The notes under the pieces are model-generated. The model did not search any database. It saw nothing but the letters and a program-made list of their open reading frames with translations, and was not told where the DNA came from. A DNA stretch of 64,000 bases from Monilinia fructicola. Its lineage: Eukaryota; Ascomycota; Leotiomycetes; Helotiales; Sclerotiniaceae. Below, piece by piece: positions 46,106-60,274 of the stretch (within the stretch, counting starts at the first letter, position 1; every line of letters begins with the position of its first letter). The DNA lies in assembly GCA_008692225.1 (NCBI GenBank), contig VICG01000009.1, forward strand, positions 496,001 through 560,000. Reading direction: 5' to 3'. Position numbers and translations under genes: made by a program.

Positions 46106-48784
46106 TCAACCCAGAGTGCGACCGCTATGTATTGTTTGTTGGCTAACTGCCCTGATTGTGGGAGGACTTGGTTTCATTGTGACCGTCGAATCGTATTCGG
46201 GAGTTTGATATCCTGTCGGTTGATTTTTCTTTTGGGCCTCCCAGCCCTCCTCGCTTAACACACTCAACCATCCCTGACCAACGTCATTTCTCAGAGCTTC
46301 TATCTTCTTCCGATATAGCTCACCGCTTATATTCCAATCGGGGCTATCTGGGGTCTTGACCGGCTGTGGTTTGATTGCTGTTTCATAAGGTACCGATTCT
46401 ACCGGTGGCATTGGGGGTAAGCGAGGCAATACAGTAGTATTTATGCGTGGGATATCGGATTGCCTCTGGGACTGCCGTGGTTCTGAAGGAATATATGTAG
46501 GAAGGGTCCTAGGCGAGAAATCGGGACTTATGCCGTAGCTACTATCCGATACTGTTCTTGGTATAGGCGGTGTTGGTTCTTCTGGCATAACGTTGTAGGC
46601 CAATGCTTGCCTGCTAGGTGATGTTTCTGACGTCGATAGGTCTACAATTCGTCGTTTTGGCGTTCTTCTTCTTCGGCCTGTGGAACCGGTATTGATTTCA
46701 CTAGTTGCAGCAACAGGCACCGGTCGTTCTTTTCGAAGCACTGCAGGTTCTCGTGGTGCTGCATACTCGATAATAGGCTTGTTGATCTCAATTGCGGACA
46801 ATCCATAATCGGGAGGGGGAGGTTTTACAACAGGTACGCCTGGCCGTTCTGCGACACGTTCAACCAAGTGCCGCCTTTCTGTGTAGCCTGGTCCATAAGC
46901 ATCAATCAGAATGTCCTCCGTGTATCCTGGCGTTTGTCTGAATAGGTTGAAGATGGTCGTCCTGTAGTTGCTATGCGTCTTGGTAAATGGATTGCCGCTA
47001 ATCCATATTTCTCGAATATCGGGTATTCCTGTGAGCCTGGCAAGTTCTGTGGGATCAGTAATCTTGTTATCGCGGAGATCAAGTCTTTCCAAAGGATATA
47101 GCCGTTCGATTCCAGCTATGGATGTGAGACGATTCGATCTTAAATTGAGAGCGGATATAGCAGGTAGAGGGTTGCGAGTAAGAGAGTGAAGAGATTCGAT
47201 CATGTTATTGGATAGGTTTAGTGCTCGCAGAGCGGTGAGGGATGCTAAACAATCGGGTATCTGGGTGAACAGATTCGAAGAAAGATCGAGTGAATGAAGG
47301 GTATTAGCTAAGGGTGCAAGACTGGATGCATTAATAGACGTGAGGCCATTGTCAGCGATGCTAAGATGTTTGAGAAATCTCCATTTTGAGGACGGCAAAA
47401 CACCCATAGACAAAAGATTTGAAGAACTGATGCGCGGATTATGCCAGCTATCAGACATGCTAGAGTGTGAACTCCCTGACCCAGACCTTTTCACCTTGTA
47501 CGATGAGCCTCGAAGATGGCCATGTGAAGAACCGGTACGGGAACTTGGTGGACGCACAGGAGAATTGCTTCTTGGTCTTTGCCCATGCTTGCTTGGAGAT
47601 TTTCCGAACTCGGCTATATCTGTACCAGAACGCGTCAAACCCCTTGGAGGTTCTGTATCGATAATGTGACTGCGATCATCCGGTGATCCAGGTGCCGAAC
47701 TGGACTTGACGAGCTCAGCATGCGGCATTGTTGGGCTGCGTCTTGGGCTTGACGCGGGAATAAAGGTGGAAGTTGGTGACATTTGGGCCTTGGAAGACCG
47801 CCGCCTCCTTTTATCCATATCATCCAACACAATATTGATCAGCAGATCGGCTGGGTCATCAACGCCTGCTCGTTTGACAGTCAACGATCTCAACTGCTCT
47901 GCTAGCTTATCCCAGCCGTAGAATTGTCGAATGTCGATATCACTAATCTCCAAAGCACTAATATTTTTAAAGACAATGAGTGGAACAGCGGAATCGAACG
48001 GGAATTCTTCGTAACCTTCGATTAAGCGTGCGCGACGATCTGGAGCAAGTCTAAGGCAAGGGATCTTGGTAAAGGCCGAGTAGAGGTACTTCAAGTCAGC
48101 TTCAATGGCAGCTTTCTGCTTCTCTGTGCGAGCCGCAGAACTTCCAGATCCAATGCCAAAATTAGACCACAAGGAAGACATTCCTGACATTACACTTCTC
48201 ACACTGGACACGGAATGAACAGATCCATTGTCAGAGCCACGACCCTTCGGGCGTTGAGACTGACTTAAAAACGAAACATAATTTGCTGCTGACGTGTCTG
48301 CATGGAGATTTTCTAAGCGCACATTCATTGGGCCAACTGGAACTCCTAGATCCTCAAATCGGGAAAGGAGATAAAAAAGATGATGGGGCGTCAACGCAAG
48401 CTTGGCAGGTTTAACATTATGGGAGGCGAAAGTAAGGTATGGGAGAGAGAGAGCAGCTGCGAGAGTACTAGAAGTCGTAGAGGAAGAGGCAGATGACGGC
48501 TGGTTCGTCACTGTTAAAGAAGGGAGAGCAGAGCCTCCCACAGCACCCGATATGCTGTTTGAGCTGCCATGTTTAGGGGCTTGTTGGCGTCGAAGTTGCA
48601 AAGCATTGGCGAGAGCCTTCTCATGTGTACGAACAAAATGGGCCAAGTTCTGTAGAATAGTTGTTTGATTAGCACACGCCATGTTATGGCAGATGGAATT
48701 GTGTGTCAAGTGCTGACCACGTACCTTTATGAAGAACTGACCATCCTCAGTATCCATCGTTAAGTATGCATATGTTTCGCTCAC
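46106..48784 (-). CDS. SDS22-type leucine-rich-repeat protein
   Basis: Exons 48784-48725 and 48649-46106 with a 75-bp intron (GTACGT..CTACAG) that joins DGQFFIK to NLAHFVRTHEKALANAL. The intron is a multiple of three without a stop, so an unspliced reading gives 892 residues; spliced, about 867. Residues about 440-590 hold six or seven leucine-rich repeats of the SDS22 kind (LKHLSIADNGL, LHSLDLSSNLF, LRALNLSNNMI, ISALNLRSNRL, LERLDLRDNKI, IREIWISGNPF) followed by a cap with NYRTTIFNLF. The N-terminal third and the C-terminal third are Ser/Pro-rich and probably disordered. Architecture resembles LKB1-interacting/nischarin-type LRR proteins of fungi, suggesting a signalling scaffold; partner unknown. 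Confidence 0.8.
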   Translation of the reverse strand: MSETYAYLTMDTEDGQFFIKVRGQHLTHNSICHNMACANQTTILQNLAHFVRTHEKALANALQLRRQQAPKHGSSNSISGAVGGSALPSLTVTNQPSSASSSTTSSTLAAALSLPYLTFASHNVKPAKLALTPHHLFYLLSRFEDLGVPVGPMNVRLENLHADTSAANYVSFLSQSQRPKGRGSDNGSVHSVSSVRSVMSGMSSLWSNFGIGSGSSAARTEKQKAAIEADLKYLYSAFTKIPCLRLAPDRRARLIEGYEEFPFDSAVPLIVFKNISALEISDIDIRQFYGWDKLAEQLRSLTVKRAGVDDPADLLINIVLDDMDKRRRRSSKAQMSPTSTFIPASSPRRSPTMPHAELVKSSSAPGSPDDRSHIIDTEPPRGLTRSGTDIAEFGKSPSKHGQRPRSNSPVRPPSSRTGSSHGHLRGSSYKVKRSGSGSSHSSMSDSWHNPRISSSNLLSMGVLPSSKWRFLKHLSIADNGLTSINASSLAPLANTLHSLDLSSNLFTQIPDCLASLTALRALNLSNNMIESLHSLTRNPLPAISALNLRSNRLTSIAGIERLYPLERLDLRDNKITDPTELARLTGIPDIREIWISGNPFTKTHSNYRTTIFNLFRQTPGYTEDILIDAYGPGYTERRHLVERVAERPGVPVVKPPPPDYGLSAIEINKPIIEYAAPREPAVLRKERPVPVAATSEINTGSTGRRRRTPKRRIVDLSTSETSPSRQALAYNVMPEEPTPPIPRTVSDSSYGISPDFSPRTLPTYIPSEPRQSQRQSDIPRINTTVLPRLPPMPPVESVPYETAIKPQPVKTPDSPDWNISGELYRKKIEALRNDVGQGWLSVLSEEGWEAQKKNQPTGYQTPEYDSTVTMKPSPPTIRAVSQQTIHSGRTLG

Positions 48785-51700
48785 TTCGATTTATTATTAT
48801 AGTCGAGCCCTTCAGCGGGGGAAAAAAAGCGCTTCGAGCCAGGCTATCAGCGGGCCTTGTATTCGAAAGTTAATGTTCGTGGTATGGCAAGAGTACGACT
48901 CGAGGTGCTGAAAAAGAAATTGCTTGGGCAGTCTGCAGATTACACAACGTCGTTAGAAGGTTTGCAATTCATTTGGTGTGACAACAACGTAGTATCTCGT
49001 GTGTGAATGGACCGGAAAGAAGATCCCATCTGGAGCTATCTCCCAAAAGGCCATGGAGCTTTTCGCCCGTGTCTTCCACGCGCAGGAGATCAAATTCTAC
49101 GGTCACTACCTCTTGTGTTCGCAACAAAGAGACTCCTGCATATGATAGAAGATGTTTTTTTTTCGGAACGAAGATTGAAAACGGATAGGAGATTTTTTGA
49201 ACGTACCTCTTTAACGCTCTTATCGTGGTGCGGAACACCAGGAGCAAGACAGCTCGAAGACTCTCACAACACTGAGAAGGAAGAGAATGAAAGATCGAAC
49301 GAAGAGAGGGTGGGACGCTCCCTATGTTCTGCGACGACGATATCTGAACAGAGAAGTTCTGCCGCTTTCGAAGTATATTAGTCCAAGGTTCCGAGGGACC
49401 AATAGTTTACCAGGCTCGAGGGCCTTCCTTCTGTATGGATTGTATGTATGCAGGCGTTATGGATATGCAAAGCGAGGTCGGCCGTTCGTTCGTCGAATTT
49501 CTTTCGTTGTACAGGCAAGACTCCACTAGTGTAAGACTAGGATATATGAGATCAAATACCCACTTGCAAGCATCTATTCCCTGGCCTTTTTAAGGGTTCT
49601 TCCTAGTTTGCGACGCCAGATGCAATATCAAGTCGTAGTGTATGTGCAGATAATATATGTACTGGAGTCGAAATTAAGATTAAAAAAAGATATGTATTTA
49701 AAGAGAAAGGAATCAACCCCGGGAAGAAAAGGAGAGGAAATCTGCGAGGGGGAAGAAAAAGTCCGTTCAGACTCCAGAGAGATAAACAGATAAACAGATA
49801 GAGAGAGAGAGGAGAGGAGGGGAGAGGAGAGGAGAGAGGAGAGAAGAGGAGAGGAGGAAAGAGAAGAGAAGTAAAGAAGAGAAGCACCAAGCACCAAGCA
49901 CTAAGCAACAAGCAACAAGCACTAAGCACTAAGCACCAGCACAAAAGTTATTGAAGTGTTGGATTTATGGATTTATGGATTTCTTGAATGTAATCAGCAT
50001 TCAGCAGCATCGGTGCCGAGTGCAGGTATGGGATGGATGGGTATGGATGGTATGCGAGACGAGGAGCGGTTATTGGATTTTTGTGGGAATTTTTCTATTG
50101 CTTTTTTTGTTCAGATCTGCGTAATTATTCTTCTATGCGCTCACTTATCGAGTACAGGACAAGAAATACGACGGCGACGACGAGGATACTCCAGTAGGAC
50201 AATGAATGTAATAGGTGAGGATGATGAATATGTTTAAAATTATTACTGACTGTACTGCGTCTGCACAGTGTACGGAGTATTGAAGAGTGGGAGAGATTGA
50301 TCATTGATTAGAGTGAGTGGTAGAGTAGAAATTTGAGTGTGAAGCATCAAATCAAATCAGTTGATAGGCCGAATTTTCGAATGTTCGCATTTTCTAATTT
50401 CAATTGCACCAAGTCTGTGCGTAATATAATACGCTAATAAAGGTTGATAAAGGTTAATAAAAAGAGATAAAGACCGATATAGGTAAAGACAATTGGAACC
50501 TTGGAATCCTTTTTCTTTTCTAAAAAAAAAAGATTAAAAATATAAATCCTACTTAGGTACTGTACGAAGACACTTCGGGAGTTGACACTTTGACCAGTTG
50601 ATGGTAATTGCTATGCTAGTACTGTCCACGGGTATGATGAAAAACCTGCTTACCTAACTCATCAATCATAGGATTAAGAGATAATAAAAACAAACGAGTT
50701 CAACGCGGTAAAAATAAAAATAAAATATATATTTTAATATGAGATCTTACTTTATTAATCGATACACTCGTAGATTTTATTATTAATTTATAATAAGTAT
50801 CTATTCTTTTATTCTTAAAAAAAATATAAATCTATAGATATTTATAAATAGTTTTAATTGTAATTATAGATTATTATAATTATAATTATAATTATACTTA
50901 TTATAATTATACTTATATCTATTATACTTATATTTATTATACTTATATTTATTACACTTATATTTATATAAACAATAGATTTACTATTATTTTACCCTTC
51001 AACAAGGAATAAATCAACATTCCTACCACTCCCGAGGTCTCTATAGTACGTACTCACCTGGGCATCGGGTATCTATGCCCCATGCATTTACTCGTATCTA
51101 CTCTACTTTTACTACCCAAGGTGCTTTGATACCGGATGGATATTCATGGTTGCCAAGAAGCATATCAGTAGCATGTACATCATCTCCTTCATTGACGCCT
51201 TGTCTTCGGAATCCACCATCACCCCTCCAAGGTCCCTTGATGCCTTAACATTTTATCTGACATGTCCTTGGGCGGGAGTGGATAGCACTCTTCTTTGCCG
51301 TGCCTGCTGTCACTTGGTTTGGACACGTTTGGTCCGGTTGGAACGAAGAAGTACCGATGGAAGATGGAGGGAGGGAGGGTACATTCGTGACGACGTCACA
51401 AAGCATATCTCAGGGGGGAAGCATCGAAGCCAAATGGGTCAGAGATCTTTATACATCGGAAGATTTCTCCCTAGGCATAGGTAGCCACCACGGTCACCAG
51501 GTCTTGAGTAACAGCTGGGAAAAAGATTCCAACATTTTTGATGGGTGTTGTGGGCGGCGCGGTGGATGTTACGCTATGGGTGCTATGGGTCAGTGGTCAC
51601 ATAATGGGTGTTATGGTCTTGGGTGTCATGGCCTTACTACAATATACTGTACATTCTATGGGGAATGTTAACAGCTGGGCAACAATGATTTGCAGGGCAT

Positions 51701-53827
51701 TCTATGGAAAGACAAACAATTGTAACCAACAAACCAGCCGACTTTTTTGATTTCATCCTTGTCTCAAACACCCCCCCACCCCACTCACTCACTCATCAGT
51801 GTCACTGTCAACCACCCAAAGAAAACTTGACCGAATATCTTTTCCTGCCCCTCCCTCCCATCATCCCATTCCGGATTTGACTTTTTTGAAATCATAAAGA
51901 AGGTCATGATTCGCATTCTGTGGAATGCATCTGAGATCCAAAAAAGAACATGAAGAAAAAGCCCCCCAAACTCAGAATGTATTTTGGAACGGCCAAGTAG
52001 TTAGTGTACATGTGTACATGGATCATCACACCAGTGCAGAGTTCATACAAGCCAACCATTATCGGATTTCTCTGCAGCCGCCCTACGATTCTGCGAAAGT
52101 ACAGACGCTCGAATGAGGACTGGGGTAGAAGCCAAAAGACATAGAATACTTCCAAGTTCCTACTCTTTTTCTTACGATAGCTTCCTCGACTATTGCATCT
52201 TTAGATCCAAGACTACGAATCCTTCTTCCTTCACCGCTTCACTTTCTTACAATGCTGTGACTCCTTCCAAAGACACATTTTTGAGTCTACCCTTCGCCAC
52301 CATCTTCCATCATCTATACGCGTCAAGCAAGCCATTCGATGGCACAATGAATGGCACGATGGCATGCTGTTTCTTCTCTGCGCATTGCTGCTGACCGCAG
52401 TCACATTTTCCCCCTTCCCCCCCCCAAACATCTGTGTGTGTTGTGTTACAGGACATACGAAACATAGATTCAGCCTCAAGGACTCGTGTGAGAAGGTCAG
52501 GTGAAAAGCCAATCTTCGCAACTTTGACGTAGCGAATATCTGAAGAGTCAAGCGCGCTTAGTTTCTGACTCAATACTGTCGAATTATGAGACTGATGGTC
52601 AGTCATGCCATCTTTATCACTTCATCACTCCATACAAACGGTTTACTATGGGTTCACTAAATGTTTGATCCACACAATTGATAACGAATGGAAGAAGTGG
52701 ATGGACGCACATACCATGGAATGATCGGTGTGTCGAGACACGAGAAAGCACTTGGAAACAAAACAGGAATGACGCCTTTCGGCATGAGCAGCCCCGCCAT
52801 CGTTGAAATGGTGGCTACGATATGGTGCAGCCATCTCGACAGCTTAAAATTATTCTTGCATGTTGGATGGATGGCTGAGGAGGGCTATGGATGGCTATGG
52901 ATGGCTACAGTAGCAAGGCCAAGAAATACAAGGGGAGAAACGAGAGGAAGGACATGTAAGCATGTATGCTGGTCGCAGCATATGCCGGTCATAGAATGAC
53001 AGAGCAGAAAGAAAAAAAAAGGGCTAATCACCGCAGTCGATGTGCTACATGCGCCGTCAAAAATGTAAGCTTGGCCGCGCCTCGCGAATACCTTAATCCA
53101 CCACGCCACACGGAGTCCCAGTACAGTACTGTACAGACAGTCCTGCGTAGCTCCATGTACAGAGTATGCGATATGCACCATGTGGGTGGGGTTTTCCTTC
53201 CCATCGGCCCAAGATCAACTTTCCAATCATAAGCCCATGAAGCAGGTGACTCTCAATATCTGATACTTTTGATCACATATCATATTTTCCAGATATTCTC
53301 CTACGTCTCGGATGCTTCGGGATGGGTAACTGCGACATTATCAGACACAACGAACATGTCGGAGATGTCACTGTTCCGAAGGAGAGATAGAGATAGAGAT
53401 AGAGGGGGAAAGGGAGAGCAGAGCAGAGCAGCAAGAGAGACAGAGAAGAAGCGATGTGACTGATGTGATGCGATGTTTCTTTGAATTTACATACGGCCCC
53501 GGCCAATTCCAATTTGTTTTCTCGTTCGTTGGCAACCGAAACGGTTGTTGTCCAGGTAATGAGGCAATTGGGGTGGGTGATTGGGGTCATCAAATACGAT
53601 ATATTTAAATTGCGCAGAGGACAATGGCTCAATGCTCATCAAATCCCAAATTACTCGATAATCCTGCATCCTTCTCGCGAGGAAAATTACCAAACAAATT
53701 TTCCGACCAAAACTGTTGTTGCAGGGACAGCGGTGTGTGGCGAAGGAGGGAGGAGGCAGGGAAGTATAGAGGCAGGGAAATGATGAAAATGGCTTATAAC
53801 ATGGATATGGATGGATGAATGGATGAT

Positions 53828-53912
53828 GATGGATGGATGGATGATTGATTGATTGATTGATTGATATTGATTGATTGATTGATTGTGCTCCGTAATATAT
53901 TGATTGATTGAT
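53828..53912. repeat. (GATT)n microsatellite
   Basis: Two arrays of GATT units separated by short interruptions, preceded by GGAT repeats. Confidence 0.85.
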
Positions 53913-56900
53913 TGTATTGTCCACGGGTACTCTAATTACTCTATAAACGATCAGCGAAAACTAAAAACCTTAGAACACTCATTTTCTAGATAAGATCTTA
54001 TCTTTACGGACGGATAGTTTACGGTTGATTTATGGTTGGTTTATAGTTTATGGTTATGGTTTATATCTTACAGTTTATAGTTTACGGTCTTCTACAGCTT
54101 ATTGTTTGTAGTTTATGATTGGTTGATTGGTTGGTTGGTTGGTTTGTGGTTTATGGTTTATAGTTTACACGGTTTACGATTTACGGTTTACGATTTACGG
54201 TCTTTTATGTTTTGGGTATGATCTATTCTCGATTCTCTACTCCCCATTCTCTATTGAGTTTATTCTCTATTCTCTATTCTCTATTCTCTATTCTCTATCC
54301 TGTCCGGGTATTCTCTATTCCCCATCCCCATCCTCATCCCCATTCCCATTCCCATTCCCTATTCTCTCCCGCTCCCGCTCCAGCTACCAGAGATTTTGTC
54401 TTTTTGGTTCAACAAGTTCTTGCTTACACCGTTGCAGAGATTATCAGTACGTTGTTTCGTACTGTACTGTACTGTACCTACTACCTACTACCTACCCACC
54501 TCTACCTACCTTACCAGTTACCACCCTGCCACCCTCCACCCTGCCACCCTGCCACCTTACTCTCTTACAAGTTACAACCAACTTTACAACCTTACGATCT
54601 TGCTACCTTGCTACTTTCCAAACAGATAACCCCGCCACTAAAACATCTCCAAAAATAAACAAACATACACCTCAAAACATTGTAATATTGTCTAAGGAAC
54701 ATTGTCTAGGAAACATTGTCTAGGGAACATTGTCTAGGGAGAAGAGATAGAACGTACTCGAACACAAAGCAAACAAATATCTTTCATCCTTCACTCGGAG
54801 TCGGGATGGGATATGCGGTCAATCCCCCAAAACATTCATCCAATGCCCGCACGAAGAATATTGACGATACAACTGGTACAACATACATCAAAACAGAAAA
54901 TTTGAACGCCCCGAATGAAAAATCATTGCATATCACACCAATTATACGTCCGGGTCTGCATTGCTCTCACATCTTCACACCGACTGTTCACCCAAGCAAA
55001 TTTCTTTCTAGAATAGCAAATCCCCCACCATACAGGGCCAGCCAGCATCAACCCCGAGGGTACAGTAATGAATATTCGGCGTTTAAGTGAATTCAAATCA
55101 TGGATGATGGAGGGGTTGAAGCTTGAAAGGGAACGATTTTAAATTTTTTTAGATCAGACCATCAACGGTCTCTCTCATTGTTTGGTACTGTATTATGATG
55201 CCAAGGAGACTTGGAGATCAACACATAATATACCTACCTCCCAAACGGTCCAAACCAGATATCAAGATTCCAGATGACGCCTTGCGGAAAGTTAAAAATG
55301 ATATTACGACACATCAACAACCTTCAGCTTCATCTTCAGACTACAATAGTAGTAAGTAGGTGGGTAGGTACCACGTCAGAGCTACTTAATCATCTTCCAT
55401 CACGAACAACATCAAGAAAATAATTTCATAGGTCAACAGGAGCCGAGCAGAGAGAGCCATTCATAGATCCTTCCATTGAATGTAGCTGTAGCATCACGTG
55501 TCCACCTACTCCTCTTGACTTTCTACTGCTTTCTTGCTCCCGTGCTGACTACAGAGTTCATTTGCATTTCCATTTGTCGTGCCTTGGGATTTTGCTTCAT
55601 GTACGTCTGGACAGACAGGTACAAGCGCCCACCCCGCTGCAAACCAACATCATCTGCATGCGACTTCACAAATGCCATGGCAACCCAACCGGAGATTCCC
55701 CTACGATAAGAATGTCCGTGTAGTGTAGCGAAACGTCTTTACAGGTGTACAGCACTTACGAAGCTGTAAGTACAGCCAGCGTGTCGTCGTATATATGCAC
55801 GCACGTGTACGTATATGCGGGTCTCAAGCGCGCGATTATGGGAATTGGTGGTGATGGAGTGAGAGATAGGGACATATGGTACCCCTCATTCGATATGTTT
55901 TGACATGGCCAGCGGTAGTGAGGGGCTGGGTGTTTTAAAAGTGGTAGAGATACACGACCTTGCAGTAGGGAAACGCTGACGGATACATGGTCCTGTGCTG
56001 TATTACCAATTAGTTTCAGGTAAAGTTTGGTGTCGCTTTACTGTACATGTCGCTTGTTCTGGGGTTTTACCTGCCCTTCCCTGCGAAGTTAGAGTCATGC
56101 AACGGTCGTCTATTTATCAGTTTTTGGTATAGTATGTTATCTTTGATGCGCTTCAGATATATGAGCACAGTTTATTTGTGTTTTTGTTTGGATGAAGATC
56201 GTGCACTTCCGGGAATTTGCCCCTCTCGAAAGGAACAATTTGATTGCCGGGTATATCCCACTGAAAATACGCCGGGTGAAGCAGTAGATAGTACCTGAGG
56301 ACACACCTGGGGTAATTGACATGTGGATATAGGAACTTAGATCATCGTGCCAGTGGCGTGGTGGGGATAGGGGTACGGCACGGTCGAGGGAACTTGTTTC
56401 GTTTATCTACAAGCGTATTCCCATGGACCGCACGTCAAGTTTTAGATCGTAGTCGTCAGTCAATACAGAAGTCCTCGCGGTTTCGATTCAGATTTTCAAG
56501 CTCATCCCACTTCAAGACTTCCGGCGATTCTAGACCTCGAGCAAAGTGCGAATTGTCATGTGTATAACGTTACCGTCTTGCCGCTCTCTCATGACATCCC
56601 ACCCCTCCAACAACTATCTAACATCAGGTCTAGAACACAATTCTATCCTAAACAGATCCTTACCTGGTTTCCATTCCCTCCTTGACACCATGATACCCAC
56701 TCGCCACCCTACCTCTCTTCTATCTACATCGCACAGTTGCACACGTTCATCACCACACAGACATGTGTGCTCGGACATACGCACGAGGGACCCTGGTGGC
56801 TTGCGTTCAACGTTCGATCGCGACTGGTGCGGTGGTGCCAATGCTTGGTTGGGGTTTCCATGCGTTGCACTGGCTTTTGCCGTCCCCGTTCACATGTGAG

Positions 56901-57592
56901 ATGCGTGTCCCGTACCGTGACTCTCGATTCCTGCTTGTTTTCGTCAGGCACGTGATGGCATCTTGCGAGACCACGGCTGGCTCATGGGCATAGGCCTTTC
57001 TTGCACGTCTGCCACAACCGTGTGTGCGGCGCGATGAGGAGGGCTTTTGGCCGCGGCGTGCCTGCTGGCTTTCTCCCGGCAAGCTCGGTCTCGCATTCTA
57101 GACTCCATGTGCATTGTGCGCCATCACGTCCAACACTTGCCGCTCCGTGACCGATGTCGCAACCTCGCTTGTCGACTCGCTTTCCATATCTGTTCAATCC
57201 CCCCCCCTCCCCCCCATCTTTGGTAATCTCTCCAGGCCCGGTGTCTGGATCCTCACCTCACATCTCTGCTGTTCATCTGCTCGCTTGTTTGAAGATCGAT
57301 ACGGACGTCACGTACGTACCATGCCATACATACCTGGATGAAGCTCTTCTAGGCGGCCCCTCTTCATTGCATGGCTCCTCTCCCGTAGTCGTAACCACTT
57401 CCTCCATTCCTCCCTGTGCATTCCTCCCTCGGTATAGTCTCTGCTTGTCCTGTAGAGGGTCATCCCGTTCCTCACAGTAGCGCCTCCTTTACCCTGCCGC
57501 TTATCGTTCATCCATCCATTCATCCATCCATTCTTCCATTGATGCTCATCTATGGACTAGTCCAGACTCTGTGGTTTTGCTTTAGTTTGCTT

Positions 57593-57700
57593 TTGTTTTG
57601 TTTTGTTTGGTTTAGTTTTGTTTAGTTTTGTTTAGTTTGGTTTTGTTTAGCTTTATTTAGTTTGGTTTTGTTTAGTTTTGTTTTGTTTGGTTTGGCTTAA
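57593..57700. repeat. TTTTGTTTAG minisatellite
   Basis: About ten imperfect 10-bp units (TTTTGTTTAG, TTTGGTTTAG). Confidence 0.8.
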
Positions 57701-60274
57701 ATAGTTTATTTGTCGTATTTTAATTGATGAATTGATGAATTGATGAAAGATAGATAATTCCTAAACACAAGACTCAACATGCAACATACATCTACGTACG
57801 GTGAGATAGTAGATGATTCATGATTCGTGCTATCGTATCGTATCTATCGTCTCATATCGTCTCTTTCGTCTCATATATATGTCTATATATATATATCATA
57901 AACTCCGCACGTAACACAGGGTCTTTCTTGGCTGCAGCTTGCGTGGGATGCTTGTATGGGATGCTTGTCATTGCACGGGATGCTTGTCATTGCACGGGAA
58001 GCTTGTCATTGTACCCTTCCCTTGATTGTCACTATACCCGTAACTGCAATTTATCTATCTATCCATTCGAATCACGGGCTTGTTATCAGCGCGGGAAATG
58101 CGTCGCGATGCATCTTCGCTTGGGAGGGAGTTGGAGTGCGGTGTTTTGGTTTGTTTGGTTTGTTTGGTTTGTTTGGTTTGGCGTGAAGTGGAGTGGGTTA
58201 TGTGGTGGATGTGGATAGGATGGGTAGATGGCGACTCGAGGTGCAGGGCTTTGGCTTTTATGGATTCAGTGGACTGTGATGGGGGAGGGGTGGATGTATC
58301 GTTGTGTTGCTGGATGGCGGTTGGTTGTTTCTGGTAAGGGACTTGTGATTGGGGGTTGTGGATTTGTTTGTTCACTTGTTTTCGTGGCTCTTTCTTGTGG
58401 GGTGAGCGTTGGCATTATTTTGTGCTTGTTGCTTGTTGCTCGTCTGGGAATATGTGCGGATGGTACTCTAAATCGGTGTACGGGCAGCATTATTGGCTGC
58501 GGAAATGCCTTCCGTGGTTTGCATTTGGAGATTTGATGAAGGAGGGTATTGCCCGTGTTGCATGCATGTGTGGAAATACGTACGGATGGTTATCTCTACC
58601 GCGAAGGACGTCGGCCTTCCTCAAAGTGAGATCAAAGGTTCCAGGGGCTTCTGTTGTATCTGTGAGGATACGTTAAACCCCACTGCCCGCCGTTGACTCA
58701 GTATTCGTAAAAGGTTAGCGTTAACAGCGTAGCCGATACTCAAAGTAAGTTCTCCCTACCCCTCATTCATTCATCCAAACACACGCATGCACATGCGTAC
58801 CGTGGTCACGGTCTTCACATCCCTCGTATTGCACGTCTCATCTTTACGTACCACACCGCAGTATTCAAAAGGTTGATATTCTGCCTGTATCTCCTGCATA
58901 CACGAACCCCAGGATCAGAGACACAACTCGCGAAATCTCCACAGCCGATTCCAGACACTTCTGCAATTCTACGAACACTGTGATATCTATCCTATAGCAC
59001 AACATTCAATGACGGAATAGTGCAGCGGTGCGACATCCCACCATCTTCAACCGGGGGGCTATTCGCCCTGTGGCATATCTGAACATGCGTACGCGCCGCG
59101 GTTCGCAATCATTACCACTCAAGCTCCTCGCTTGCTGAGACCGCGAGCTGTCTGCCGCGTTGTCATTGTCGGTAAATCGACGAGAGACCGGTCACCGTTT
59201 AGCTTCTGCCCATTTCACGTCCTGGAGTTTCTCGATCGCATGCGTACTGTGTGTGTGACCTTGTCAAGTCCGGCTGTGGATGCCGTCAATCTCGAGCTTG
59301 AGTTTAGGCTTGTGGGGAACGAAGTTTGGATATCTACAAGTTGGACGCGGCCTGGCTTCTTGGACGGCTAATCTCTATCCAAAGTTTAGCGCTGATTGTT
59401 GCAGTGTGAGATGGTGACGATTGCCGAGGCGAACTGTGGTTTTGTTCGATTCTAGCATGGCTGTGATGGCTTGTTGAGAGATCTGTATTAAGCATGGGGG
59501 TGGAAGTTGGATTGTAGATTTAGATTTGTCGACGTGAGAGGTAAAATGAAGGGTGACGGATCGGATATGGATGAAGAAGGACTAGATGTGATGATTCCGA
59601 GAGGTGTAGAATGATAGTAATTATACTGGCATCACTATGAACGAAACTTCATAGTGCTATAGCAATTACTCTCTAAAAGTATTGGGGCATGTTAGACTAA
59701 AATCCAGGCATAGTGCTGAGTGTGTGGAAATGCCGCCGAGACCCTAGCGCATACGTCAGTGTTTCTCAGCAAACTATATCGTAGTCACACGATCCTGCTA
59801 ACAGCAAAATCTTCAAGCTAGCAGTGGAGTTCTCGTAATTATCTATCTCCATACGGTGTTCAAACTATACCTTTCCATTTAATCCAATCGTTCTGTCTTA
59901 GCTTTCTATCAGGATGGGCCTTGTCTATTGCACCCTTCCAGAAATTTCCAGGTACTTCCGCAAATGGCTTGAAAAATCTAATCACAATAGAGCTGTTGTT
60001 TCCCCTCGCTAAAATTTTCGCCAAGAAAATCAAGAGTTGTACGTCTAGAGTAATTATCTTAAATCTTCAGATGATGCTAGTTTCGAAGAATAAAGGATCA
60101 AGGCTATCAGACGATGGTTGCGTCTTTAAATAAGACATGGTGTTGTGATGTTGGTATATTGGTGATGTTTTTATATTGTACAAATGTTGTTGTATCTAGC
60201 CCCTTGATCCCCTAATAGCGAAGCGATTTCTCGGCTATTTTCTCACTAACACCAAATGGATCTAACTCTCCTCT

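Larger units (their letters stand above)
48785..60274. other. 11.5 kb interval without a supportable gene
   Basis: Mostly normal base composition. No open frame shows recognisable domains or splice-linked continuity. Repeats include AGAGG (49797-49870), TTATAATTATA (50870-50995, AT-rich island), GATT (53830-53920), TTTATAGTTTACGG (54008-54200), TTCTCTA (54258-54300), TTTTGTTTAG (57593-57700) and TTTGG (58141-58180). Frames at 49007-49381 (+, 124 codons) and 58493-58696 (+, Cys-rich end FCCICEDTLNP) look slightly protein-like but have no other support. The stretch just above 48785 presumably holds the LRR-gene promoter. Confidence 0.55.
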
